From positions 186,001 through 250,000 of the forward strand of contig JAEUWY010000002.1 of the NCBI GenBank assembly GCA_022059125.1: 64,000 nucleotides of DNA, read 5' to 3'. The DNA comes from Corynespora cassiicola (taxonomy: Eukaryota; Ascomycota; Dothideomycetes; Pleosporales; Corynesporascaceae). Positions within the stretch are counted from its first letter, which is position 1. Every line of letters begins with the position of its first letter. The notes under the pieces were generated by a model. The model did not search any database and had not been told where the DNA came from. It saw only the letters and a program-made list of their open reading frames with translations. This document shows, piece after piece, positions 1 through 11,410 of this stretch. The translations under genes and the position numbers were made by a program.

Positions 1-1
1 A

Positions 2-852
2 GAAATGACCAAGGCTGAGATTGAAGAAGTCGTTCAACAGTTTGCAACGGCTGCAAAGCTAGCGTACGAGTCGGGATTCAAAGGCATCGAATTGCACGGC
101 GCGCACGGTTATCTCCTCTCGCAATTTCTCTCCCCCAAGATGAACATTCGGACCGACGACTACGGGGGCACCGCCGCCAAGCGCGCAAAAATCGTTATTG
201 ACGTTATCCGAGCGATTAGGAAGGAGGTCCCAGCATCTTTCTGCGTCGGCATCAAGCTTAACTCTGTCGATGTCGGTGGCTCGGACAATCTTGAGGAGAG
301 TTTGGAGCAGTTTGGCTTCATTGCAAACGAGCAAATCGACTTCATTGAGATCAGCGGCGGCACAATTGATGACCCGAGCATGTTCAAGGGTTATGAAACC
401 AAGTCTTCCCGGACGCTGGAGCGCGAGGCTTTCTTCCTGGACTATGCCAGAGAGGTGCGGAATCGGTTTCCCAACGTTGTCCTCATGGTGACCGGCGGTT
501 TCAGGACTCGCAGAGGCATGCGGTACGCGTTAGAGAGCAATACCTGCGACCTGGTAGGATTAGCGCGCCCCGCAGCCGTCTGTCCCCACTGGCCCAAGGA
601 CGTTATATTGAACGAGAAAGTCAAAGATGAGGACGCGATGCTTGAATTGAACAGGGTCAATCCGCCTTGGCTGTTAAACGCATTGGGGGTCAAATTGATC
701 AACTTGGGTTTCGACACTGTGAGTGCCCTTCCCGTATCCTTCTTTTCAACTTTCCCTTTGCTTCCCTTGCTGACCGCGCGCAGTTCTACTATACGAAACA
801 GATCCAGGGCATGGGTCGCGGCTTGACGCCTCAGCCGCCGCCCAAGGCTTAG
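2..852 (+). CDS. NADH:flavin oxidoreductase / old yellow enzyme family, 3' part only
   Basis: FMN-dependent ene-reductase of the old yellow enzyme family; the physiological substrate cannot be told. The gene runs in from the left edge. The ATG at 5 lies inside the barrel domain (the codon before it is already in frame), so the true start is outside the window. Visible family motifs are HGAHGYLLSQFLSP, the DDYGG segment, the GGFRTRRGM phosphate-binding loop and GLARP. Two exons are read: up to 718, and 784-852. The 65-bp intron has a GTGAGT donor and CGCAG acceptor and leaves phase 0. The last exon adds 22 residues, ending in a proline-rich QPPPKA tail. Family identity is secure; pathway is unknown. 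Confidence 0.9.
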
Positions 853-1876
853 GCCAGCCGTTCCCTTCGCCCCCGGCAAAACAGAAAAAGAAAAACGAGA
901 CGAACCCGAAAAATTTCCCCGAGACCGCGTGCTACCGGTCCGTTTACACGTGGTGCCGAGAGATTTTGATCAGCGGGACCGAGCTTTGAGGCTGAAGTTT
1001 GGGCCCGGAGGCGGGCTCGCGCACGCGCAGCCACGAGGACGCCCGCTTTGGGATTAAGGTTACGTGCCGCAGTTGTGGCATGGGTGGGATGAGCGAATGA
1101 ACACCTGTGGGGGGATACCTTTCAATTAATTCAGACTTGTAGACTTTGTATAACTTAATTATTTCATTTCTTGTCATCTATGAGGTGCTCCGTGATAATT
1201 TGCTTGTTCAATTCATTTGCGTGATATTACTGGCAACTGGATTTCTTTAGGCGGCGTCTGTGGTTTGTAAGATTCAAGGCAAATGAGGGACACGGCTAAT
1301 GTAATTTGGTGTTCTGGGATTCGATATGCTGGACCTTTCGACAGAAGACGAACTTTCCTGTACAGTGCTAATGTAAAGATGCTGGGCGAGGTCCTTTTTT
1401 CTACCTAGGTACTCGCTACACTCATGGCGCTGACTAACCCGATTTGGTGGACGCCGTACATCCTTTTCGTCGAAATCTCTCTTTGGAATATATGACCTGT
1501 TCATCCCTCCGACGAAGATTACAGTCGAGCGAGGCTCTTGATGGAACAAATGTGCTTACTTTCCTATTATCTTGAAATCCATACATTGGACCATTTTTCA
1601 ACTCAGTCGTGGTCCACTTGAATCGAATGATCGGGCCCAATTACTTGAAATGTGCTTGAGAATGGTTGTTCCACCTGGTTTAAAGTTAAATAAATGGAAA
1701 TAATCCATCCTAGTTTAAAAACTGCTGCGAGTTCTATCGATATTACTGTGTTTAAATATTCTTTGGCCACCTCAGGTCTCGTACGAATGTCAGGAACTTC
1801 ATACGCATGGTCATATATTTGGACAGACAAAACCCACTATCTTATAATACCATAACCCGAGAAGTCATACCAGCTC
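853..1876. other. intergenic, 1.0 kb
   Basis: Lies between two convergent genes. No supported gene. The only distinct element is an exact TACCTAGGTA palindrome at 1402-1411. Confidence 0.6.
1402..1411. promoter_or_regulatory. palindrome TACCTAGGTA, copy 1
   Basis: Exact 10-bp palindrome in intergenic DNA, one of five in this window (others at 5581, 25696, 49954 and 51939). Role unknown; recurrence in noncoding DNA suggests a protein-binding site or a dispersed short repeat. Confidence 0.5.
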
Positions 1877-3172
1877 TTATGCTACCAAAACAAGGTACTG
1901 CCCGTCCAACTCCGTAATACCAGATACCTTGATTCGGTCTTCTGACGTGAGCACCTCCTGGGAGTCAGGTTTCAGGAATTTAAACATTTCAGAAGTTGCA
2001 TTCAAAGCACGATTCGCTACTCTAAGCCGCTGCTCAGCATTGGTCGAGTTAGACATCTTGGCCGCAATCATGGCGCGATTGACTGGTCGATAAATCAATA
2101 ACGCAGTCTTCCATGGAACTTGATGATAGGAACTTACATGGAACCCTCAGCTCTGCGTTCCTTATTGCCTGAGTAGGGGCACTCGTGTTTACTACCCATG
2201 AAAATGAATCTAACCTTGTTAAGATATCTCAACTTTAAGTAGTCAATGCAGTGTTTCTTACTAAGGGATGCAGTATTCGGAGGCAGAGCATCCTTAGCAA
2301 CGCCGTTTATGATGTCGACGTTCATGTTGAATGGATGATCGGAATCTATGCTAAACCTTAATCCATCAATGAATTCAGCTTCTTGAACATCGTTTCCTCC
2401 TGTCAAGTTCACGGTACGAGTGACGCCTTGACCGTACTGCACAAAGATATTAGAGATATCTTCTGTTTTCCGGCCAATTAGCATGTACTCCCCATCGAGC
2501 GAAGTCATTCGAACGATTCGGGTCTTGTTCTCGGAGCTAATGTATGTTAGCGGTGCACATTCGCTCAAACTTTTTCCCAGTTCATCGAATAGACCTACAC
2601 ATGCACGTTACGTTGCGACTCTGATACGACCCAAGACTTCCCGTCTGCTGAAAGCGTCCCAACATATGTGTTGCCTTGGTCAATACCCATCTGCTTAAGC
2701 ATGCCAAGGTCGTACGGAAGCTCGACTTTGGCGATAAGATCGTTCGCAGTTTCGTTCATCTTGATCACCCACGAGTAGTTCGATAGCGCGACAAAGGGCT
2801 CACCAGTACTGCCGGATACGAAATTCCCAGGTAGAGGCGATGTATTCTGTCGCACAACGAGAGTACGGTTGGAAGGCGAAAACAAGTCTAGTGCGAGTCC
2901 GTCCACGAAATCTTGGTCTGTTCTTTCCATCTAGTAGTGCGTGAGAAATTTCGGGGATATATTTTGCGGATTGAGGACTTTCGTACCAAACCGAGAACAT
3001 TGATGGTTTGTCCAAAGTTCGCCAAATCGGGATCAGAGCTTGTCTGAATTTCAGCTGCAAAACTAGTATCGGAGGCAAGAGTGGGAGTCGTTTGTGTGGT
3101 TCGAGGCCTATATAGCTCAGGCAAACCAAAGGAGAACTGAGCGAGCATCAATGCGCAAACGAGAAAAGACAT
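1877..3172 (-). CDS. secreted protein of unknown function, four exons
   Basis: Exons on the minus strand: 3172-2987, 2930-2599, 2536-2262 and 2145-1877. They give 353 residues. Introns are 56, 62, 62+54 (116) bp; the second has GTAGGT, CTAAC and TAG signals, the third a GTAAGA donor. The start MSFLVCALMLAQFSFG is a typical signal peptide; an in-frame ATG ten codons upstream (3202) gives a poorer one. Several NxT/NxS sequons are present. The pattern 'LDGEYMLIG' in the middle and 'LDGQYLVLV' at the C-terminus looks like an internal repeat of a beta-rich unit. No known family is recognised. The acceptor of the third intron is the least certain point; the phase works only with this choice among those tested. 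Confidence 0.72.
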
Positions 3173-6100
3173 CTTGTTATTATAACTGCGGTCCATGTTC
3201 AATTATTTATGATAAAGAAGAATAATGGGTATATTTGCATAAGGGAAAAAAAGAAAGGGACAAAATGGACTATACATTTGTTATTTGCTTGCTCCCATAG
3301 TCTTATACGTTTCGCGACATTGGGATGGATCCAAAAGAAGCTTTCGGACAGAAAGCTTAGCGCTTTTTAGACCGGTTTTACGACCCGGGATATGGCTTGG
3401 GCCATTGTCGTGGACTTTGAAAGCGTTTCAGCCACCATCAAAATGGAGACATATCGTCAAACACGGGGGTGAATCAAAAGTGTACTGACAGGAGATGGCC
3501 TCCCTCATACGCCTCAAGTGGCTCACCCGTCCCAATCACACTGATAAGAAACTGGTAAGCGGGATTTCATATTTGTGATGTGACTTAGATGCCTTCGTGA
3601 TTCTTTTTCACATCAATTCTCACAACTTATGAGGAAGCCGGGAAGCCAGCAGAAGATGCGTGCAACTGTCATGATACAAATCTCAGTTGATGGAGTGGTA
3701 GTTTAAAGGTTTTACGAACAGTATGTCAATCTCCGCATGGAGCTGTGATAATGAACTGACTGGCCTGCGAATGAAAGGCTGTACATCTCAGAGCAACCTG
3801 TGATTTTCTCCTAACAACTGCAGGATGGCCATGAAGCCACGCGTAAGATATTTCCTGCTAAGCACAAGAGGGTAATTATAGAGTCGAATGCAAAGATAAA
3901 TCGGTGGGCGCATGGCACAGATATAGATATATCACATGCTCATCTTGGAAGCTCTAGTTGGGTCCAAGGTGAGTTGCCCCAGTGTTCTCAAGCTTTCTCT
4001 CCTGAAAAGCGCCAAGAAAGCTTGATCATTAAGGCAACGCTAAGCAAATGCCTCACCTCCCATCCCGTGGCGGGCTACACTAATGGCGTACACTGACTAA
4101 AAAAGCGGGTTTGACATTTGTTTGCACGCGAAGGCATCATCAGTATCACTCTCGGCTGTTTCCGGGCCAAGAATCTCCAATGATTGCGTAAAACTGCCCG
4201 CAATTCCCGGCATGTTTCCTTGGTGCTTGCTAAACGGGCCGCGCTGGTGAGACAGGTGGCTGTGGGGTTGCGTGTTCACTTCTCAATCACACTGAGCGCA
4301 ATGCATCCGCCATTAGATAATTGTGCTCGATGCCTTGCTCCTTTCTGAGCCAGGGCTCCCGGCATAAATATAAACCTCGCACCATAGCGAACTGGGATAA
4401 ACCATTTTTGGGACCACACGTCTCTGACTTTATCCCAAAGGCAAGATATATTCCTACTAGAACTGCATTTTCTGTACGGTGAGTTCCCGCTTGAAGCCAG
4501 TCGAAGATTAGTATTTTTGAGCCGGAAACACTAGCCAAGTGTACGGTATACAAAATATAGAGTTAACACGTAGCGAAAGCTCACAAGCCACTACTCGACT
4601 TGATCTTACTGCCGGTTCAAATTCAAGAGGGTAATGAAAAAACGACAAGTCCAAAACACGATTCGGTAACGCACACCTCGAAGATTAGTAATATGACGTA
4701 GAAATATGGCAACTCGAATCCATAAAACCGCACTTTGCCTTCGTGGTTTATTAAAAAAAACTGTTGAACCAGTCCTGAGTCTAATCCTGTGCCGAGAAAG
4801 TATGATAACTGTGGAGGTAGACCTGCAATGTAACAATCGGGTCTTTTAACCCTGGAGCACCTCGGCACACCACTGTAGTCAGGGGATAGAGATCCAGGGC
4901 CCAGGCATTTTAAATAGAAAAAAGTTGCCATATTCTACCTGAATGGTATAAGATTTATCAAGAGGTGATTTTCGGGAATATGGTGTCAAATATTCGGTAG
5001 ATAGTATGTATAGGAAGCCAGCTCTTAGGGTTGAAACATGATAGAAAGTAGAAAGGGATGTGGGAAAACTTTTTTGAAGGCTCCAAGAAAATACATTATA
5101 TGGAAATTTCTAATGCAGCAGCTATTGATTACCAGAGGGGATGAGGAAGAGATTGATGATATTGATGGGGACGCCTACAGCGATGCTAAATCTATTCTAC
5201 AGTGGAGTGGAAACTGTCGCAACGTACTTGCACATACTACTGGCGGTCGGATGGTGATGAGAAAGACAAAGAGCGAGATACCGACCCGGTTGCCAGGGCC
5301 CACACAATCACGCTTGCGATGGCAACATCGAGCACGGATTTTATAGATCACTGGCCAATTTCGAGACTCCATCTTTACCCTCCTTGAATATGCGCACTCC
5401 CAACTTGATGTTAAAGTACGATTATACGGCATCAGGATCAGGACGATGGCTGTGATGCGACATAGGTGAAGGGTGGTTTGGTTGTGTTCGATTAATTCGA
5501 AGCGTAAGACTTCGTGCGGGGTTGGTGGGAGGATGGTTGGATTGCTAGTAGATATAAGTTAGCAACTAAACCACGTCCATTACCTAGGTATAAACTTTGG
5601 GAATTTATTTCCATACCTCGAGTCTTTGAACACTCGTCAAGGCCGTTGTAAAGGCAAACTTGGAGGCAGAAATGGGAGAGCCACACTTCATGGCCTCTCG
5701 ACGGAACGATCCATTTACATGGCCGTCCATGAGAAATACGACGCCAATAATCTATGACTGGGGCTAAATCCAGGAGTATGGAGGGGTCTGCGGGATGAAA
5801 TTCTTGCTCAGGGGAAGATGGTGATGAGCGAAGAAAAAGCTACCCACAATTTCGCAATTACCGCTGTTACGTTATTTTAGTCTATGGGCTCTGACGCATA
5901 CCCATACATCCCAGCTCAGTTTTCTGCATTTTTGGGCGTCCATGTGCATTATATGCAAAAGTTTTCTTTGATAGAATAACTATATAGATGTTGGATGGTG
6001 CTGTATCCCCGACCAGCCCGTGTATAGTAACTTTACGTTGAAATGTTCCTGCGTTTTTACAGCTTGACAACCGTTTGGATAAAAGCGATACGTTGCTGTG

Positions 6101-7609
6101 TTAAGGGCTATTTCTGGAGAAATTTTCCAAGTCTTGACCCCTGCTTGCCCTACTCATCAAGAATTATGCCCATAGTATGGCGGGTATCGATGTTGAAGAG
6201 TGTATGATCAAGGCTTTCAGCTGGTCCTCTGTAGATGAATAGATGCCAGTCCATTGCATGGACGTTGAGAGAGAGACAACAAATCAAGATGGAACGTGTG
6301 AGCTGATATTCCGACGATTTCAAGGGTATGATTCATTCTGAGCCGTGTGGTCTGATCGCGCTAGATAGGTAAGTAACTTCCAAGCACCCTAAACCGGTTT
6401 TTTCTTTAATTTTCGGAGCCGAGATTTTTGTCTCAACAAAACGGTGTGCGATCGCATCTTAGCTACATAGCACTGCATAAAAGAGCCTGGAATAATCTCT
6501 CCCGCGTTTTCCGTCCTGTACAGCTATTCGATCCACGTTCGGCGAGTGACAACTTGCATTAACGCTGTAGGCTATTAGTTGATTGCGACGGCTCGGCTAT
6601 CGCGACTCTAGCACATAACGAGCAGGAATAAATGAGTTTGGTCATGTTTTGCATGGTGCTTTTCTCGATCTATATCTCAAAGTAAGACCGACTGGTGATG
6701 AACAACACTGAAGACTAGCGTTATTTCCTGTCGCTTGGTCAAAAGCACGGGATAACTTCAAGGGCGCGATGTAGCTCCAACGGTCGTTAGCTTGCTTCTG
6801 ACGACAACGCGTCGTTCTGCATATATGACAAATGAAATGCATAAAACAATAAAGCTATTATGACTGGGACAGTGAAATAAGAGATGAGTAATCACACTTG
6901 GACAGAATTCGACGAGTCCTGGCTCCAGTACAAGGGACGCCCTGACTTGGGTATCGGTCGTTGTTTCTGGCAAGAGTAGAAAAATTGGAACGAGCAGAGT
7001 GTTGAAATCGGAGGGGAATTTGGTTGACTTCGGCAGAATCTGAAACGCGACAAGTGGGGTAGGTCCGACACCTTTGCGTAACTATATGATGTCCTTTCGC
7101 AGTGCGTTATTGAGAGTGTATGCACGACCCACTCTCCCGCATATTCGCCGCAACGGTTGTGGCTTTTGCACGGCGGATATCGCAACGGATCGCTCTTTGT
7201 CCGGCATCCGAACGCTAGATCCCCGGCCGTGCGTCACCCACCCCAGATGCAGTCCATGCTTTGGCCAATAGTAGCGCAGTAGATTGCGTAGCGGATGACC
7301 AGGTCTCGACCTACATACTGGCAAATTGTTACACTGCAGCTGTCACTAGGACATTGTCCCATTATTTCGGGATGCATTGCGTCAAGCAAGGAAATTTAAG
7401 CGGGCGGAGTTTGAAGGTGCCAATGTGACAGCCATGCTCTTGGAACTTGGGCCAGCAACAAGACGGCCGGAATTTCTTTCCTTGATCCGAGACTACGAGT
7501 TAAATAGCAAAGAAAAGCCATTCGCATAGATAATCAGTATCGCCATCGCTGGTTTATATACAGTACAGTCACTTTGACGGTAGTTGAACGCTTGTGCAAA
7601 GTTTTCGCC
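3173..7609. other. gene-poor stretch, 4.4 kb
   Basis: No ORF here reads as a protein family and no convincing exon chain was found on either strand. The short ORFs have no biased composition or motif. An exact TACCTAGGTA palindrome lies at 5581-5590. No terminal inverted repeat, LTR or transposase motif could be seen. The 7,100-7,320 part is more GC-rich and open on both strands, but neither reading is recognisable. Confidence 0.5.
5581..5590. promoter_or_regulatory. palindrome TACCTAGGTA, copy 2
   Basis: Exact copy of the 10-bp palindrome in the gene-poor stretch, about 2 kb upstream of the cytochrome P450 start. Confidence 0.45.
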
Positions 7610-9196
7610 ATGGGACTTGCCGATATAGCACCCAACACAGTGGGAGGGTACATAGGTGCTCTCTTTGCAACAGTGTGTTTAATATATCTGAACGAAGGTC
7701 GATACTGACAACAGTCATCTAGGCGTTTGTGTATCTTGGCGTTCATGCGGTTTACAACCTCTTTTTCCATCCACTCGCAAAATTCCCGGGACCGAAGCTC
7801 GCAGCCATAAGCAACGTAAGTTCATTTAAAAAACTATATAATTAGCACTGACAGGTTACAGCTGTGGTATGCTTACTACTGGACAAACGGCAGGTGGCCA
7901 CTGGCTCTGGCAAAGGCACATGAAAAGTATGGGGATGTTGTCCGAACATCACCCAACGAACTTTCATTCGCTACAGCAGAATCTTACAGAGACATTTACG
8001 GCCATGCAAGCAAGGGAAGGCGCCCATTCCTCAAGTCGGATTTCTACAGTGCGAACGGTCGGCCCACAAGCATAGTCTCAGCACGCGATCCACTCGAGCA
8101 CCGCACGCAACGACAATCACTTTCCGCAGCTTTCAGTTCGAAAGCTCTCCGAGATCAAGAGGAGGTTGTTCACAAGTACGTTGACATGTTTATCGATCAG
8201 ATCGGAAAACTCGGTGCTCCAGGTACCAAGGGCATCAACACCACTGAAGCTTTCAATTGGCTTACATTCGACATCATCGGAGATCTCACCTTTGGTGAAT
8301 CGTTCGATGCCGTCAAGAATGGGAAGACCCATCCTTGGGTGTCGATGATCGTGGAGTCATCATACTGGGGCAATCTTGTTGGACTTCGGAAACGAATGCC
8401 GTTGATCAACCTTATCCTCCCCTTCTTGGTGCACAAGGATCTCTCGAAGGAATTGGAAACGCACTGGCAGCTTACAGTAGAGAAGACAAAAAGGAGAGTC
8501 GATAAAAAAGACACCATTACCAAGGAGGACTTTTTCAAGCAAATTTTGAAGAAAAACGATTGGGATATGGGCAAGCTTGAGAGCAACGCCGAGCTTTTGA
8601 TTATTGCAGGGTCGGAGACGACAGCCACAACACTGTCTGGGGTGATGTACTTCTTGTTCAAAAACCCTCACTGCATGGCAAAGCTTGAGGAGGAAGTCCT
8701 GGGGTCTTTCAAATCCTACGACGAGATCACTGGAGACTCGACCGCTAAGCTTCCCTACCTTCATGCTGTATTCGAAGAGGGCCTGCGCTGTTATCCTCCT
8801 GTGGCTTTTGGACTCCCACGCGTCTCTCCAGGGTCGGTAGTTTCGGGTCATTATGTACCGGCTGGCACCATTGTCGGAACGCACATGTGGTCAGTCAAAC
8901 ATTCACCCAAATACTGGCACGATCCAAACTCTTATCGGCCAGAGCGCTGGATTGGAGAGGGCTTCGGCGACGACAAGAGCGCTTTTAATCCGTTTTCTCT
9001 TGGCCCAAGGGTCTGCCTCGGGATCAACTTGGCATACCTGGAGCTCCGAATCATTCTGGCGAAGATGGTGTGGACATACCACTTTGAGACGCTGGACAAG
9101 GGTGTTGATTGGGTTCAAGACAACATGATGTACGTTCTGTGGAAGAAACCGGATGTGCACATGCGGTTCCATCCTCGTGAACATGTCAATGCTTAG
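7610..9196 (+). CDS. cytochrome P450 monooxygenase
   Basis: Membrane-anchored haem-thiolate monooxygenase, 496 residues, a normal length for fungal microsomal P450s. Exons: 7610-7672, 7723-7815 and 7862-9196, with introns of 50 and 46 bp, each with a CTGAC branch site. The N-terminus has a hydrophobic anchor followed by the FPGPKLAA hinge. The I-helix AGSETT is near residue 301, the K-helix ExxR (EGLR) at 358-361, PERW at 412, and the haem loop [10 protein letters not shown] has its cysteine at 437. The sequence resembles the broad CYP65-like fungal group, which includes toxin- and pigment-pathway oxygenases. No other biosynthetic gene lies next to it, so a cluster role is not supported. Substrate unknown. 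Confidence 0.93.
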
Positions 9197-9905
9197 AGCC
9201 TGGAGAGTTCGGTAAAACTTTGCAGATTAGACGTTGCAACAGTGGCTTGGATCAACGGCTCACTGTTGAGTTGGTATAAATATGGGCCGTAAGGGACGTG
9301 GCGCATGTATGGAAGGCGTCTGTAAATTGTTCAACGGCAATGGTTTCTATACAGGCAGACTGAAATATTGTTTACGTTAGACCTTGAATGACTTTCGATC
9401 ATGGCTGCTTGTCTCCGTGGGCGAGAAATTCCCAAAACAAAGAAGCCAGAAAGCTGCCTCTCCTTGGATGCGCCGGGGAGATTGATGGTGGGGTGTCAAC
9501 AGAAGCCTCGGTTGGGGTATCTCAGGGGCCTGCCCAGGTGATTGATGGGTCCACTACCAAGCCAAACCCCATCGGGGAGATTACATAATCTACCCGTCTC
9601 GGTACGTTACTGCCAGGCAGCGTTACCAGATCTACACCAGTGCGGCACAGCAACGCGGGAGCTAATCCATGCAGCCGTTACACGTAGATCCGGTCGCAAA
9701 CATCCGACCCAACAACCTTGACTAGTGGAAAGCTGCTACACTACTTCTAGTTCCTCACCACAGCCCGATATCACCTTTAGCATTGGCCACTTTCATGTCT
9801 TTTGCACCAACCTCTGCAGACTTTCGCCAGTGACGCGCACCCATTTTCTCATTCTAATTGACCTCTTCCAGGCTTCCAGCCGCAGGGTGAAGGTCCCTCT
9901 TCAGT
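9197..9905. other. intergenic, 0.7 kb
   Basis: Between the P450 stop and the F-box-like start. CT-rich tracts precede 9906, as is usual for fungal promoters. Nothing else seen. Confidence 0.5.
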
Positions 9906-10704
9906 ATGCATCGCGCCCTCCTCTTACCGGAGCTCGTCGCACTCATACTCGAAGCGAGAAAATCGTACGAGGGCCTACTGTATTCTGCCGTTTGCGTGAA
10001 TCGACTCTTCTTCAAGGAGACTAGTCGTTTGCTATGGTATAGGTGCGGCCAGGACTGGAAGTCTGCGAAACTCACCACCATTGAAAAGCCCCCCGAGGAC
10101 GAACCCGAAAATATGGACTTTTTCGAGGAAAACCCCCAGAATGCCATGGAAGACGACCACCAGGGCGTAATCGAATACGCCAAGCTGAACGCCTCATGGA
10201 CTCAACCAGCCTTCGAGGCCATCGCCAAATACCAACACCTCGAACTCCTCATGATCCCCTTCACAAAGGATGCCTGGGTCTCCACCCTCGCTCACACCTC
10301 CTCCTTCTCCAAGCTAACCTACCTCGACACCTACATCTCGGAGCCCGCCCTCGTATCCCTGAGCCACAAGCCAGATCCACAGGCCCGACCTGCTGATGCT
10401 GGCGCGCAACAACCTGCTCCTGACCGACCTGTGCATAGCGGAAGATGCGATGCACAAGCTACGGGGCGTGTGCATCGACGACGACAACGTGGCACAGCTC
10501 GCACGCTGCCTACCCCGGCTCAAGGATCTGGCGCTGCAGTTCGAGGTGGACGTCGACGCCGACGAGGCCGACAGAAAATTGCCATCCTTCACCGTGCTGC
10601 AGGCGCTGGGCGCCCACTGTCCGGACCTCGAGGCGCTGAAGCTGACGTGCAACATCGACTGGCATGGTGCGCACCTCTGGCTGCTGCAGGTAATCCCGTG
10701 TCTC

Positions 10705-10739
<35 letters not shown>

Positions 10740-10818
10740 CTTGAGGCTAAGGACTACAGGGGAGGAGGATTTGATCAGGGTGGTTGGGGGTTGGAGTGCG
10801 ACGATTGATGGAGACTGA
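9906..10818 (+). CDS. F-box/LRR-like protein, reading frame disturbed
   Basis: The N-terminal reading (from ATG 9906) has the fungal F-box look: LLLPELVALILE, then LYSAVCVNRLFF and a tryptophan-containing stretch, followed by leucine-rich segments. At about 10,370 the sensible protein reading moves to another frame, which continues with leucine-rich sequence (LLMLARNNLLLTDL) to a stop at 10,818. No standard intron joins the two frames; GT/AG pairs with the right phase would remove clear coding sequence or be only about 20 bp long. Removing one base near 10,371 restores a smooth reading. This suggests a one-base frameshift, either real (pseudogene) or a base-calling error. The distal end carries a GGGCAT repeat that may be intronic: a GTAATC donor follows at 10,690. 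Confidence 0.5.
10705..10740 (+). repeat. hexanucleotide microsatellite (GGGCAT)5 GGGCAC
   Basis: Five exact GGGCAT units plus one variant. In the frame of the F-box/LRR-like gene they would encode a Gly-His run. They may instead lie in an intron of that gene. Confidence 0.9.
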
Positions 10819-11410
10819 ATTGGATAATATGGAAATGGCAAGGTTTTGCATGATCAGGATCAAGGGGACATAACAAACGTATGTGCCATAGAGTTAATTT
10901 GAGCCCTAGACAGTGTTTATGCACTCATCAATAGAGCGCTTTATAAGCAAACTGATCCGATATTTTCAAAACCGATAGAAGCTCTTCCGTCAATGACAGT
11001 ATCCATGCACAACCTGATCAACTGCATGCTTGCCTCCAGCCCTCCTGGATTCAAGTCCGAGCTGCTCCCAAGTCTTACTCGGCAGGAAAAAAGTAAACGA
11101 AGATTTGCGTGGTCAGTCGAAACGACGATCGCCAGCTAGAGCACCCAGTAATGACACGGCTAATCCAGCCCTAAGATGACGAGCACTGCCGACAACACGC
11201 AAGGCCTTACTCTCATGGAACAAAGTCTAATTTAAACAATCTGCCATTTTTATTCTAACAGACTCTTCCACAATCACATACCCATCCCCACTTTCCGAAC
11301 AATACACCAAAAAGTAGAGTAAAACTCACCTCCATACCCAGCCTATTTGAACAACGCCAAGATCCATGCACTACTAACGTCTTTTTTGCCCCCCTTCACA
11401 CACGCAAGTT
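10819..11410. other. intergenic between convergent genes
   Basis: Shared 3' region of the F-box-like gene and the valyl-tRNA synthetase gene. No gene or repeat seen. Confidence 0.5.

Noticed and set aside
2134..2930. Apparent frameshifts in the secreted orphan gene at about 2,595 and 2,140
   Set aside because: Both disappear with introns 2598-2537 and 2261-2146, which have good donor or branch signals and restore phase.
7082..7324. Overlapping open frames on both strands, looked at as a transposase or tRNA-like remnant
   Set aside because: No transposase motif, no T-loop/anticodon pattern and no inverted repeats could be seen.
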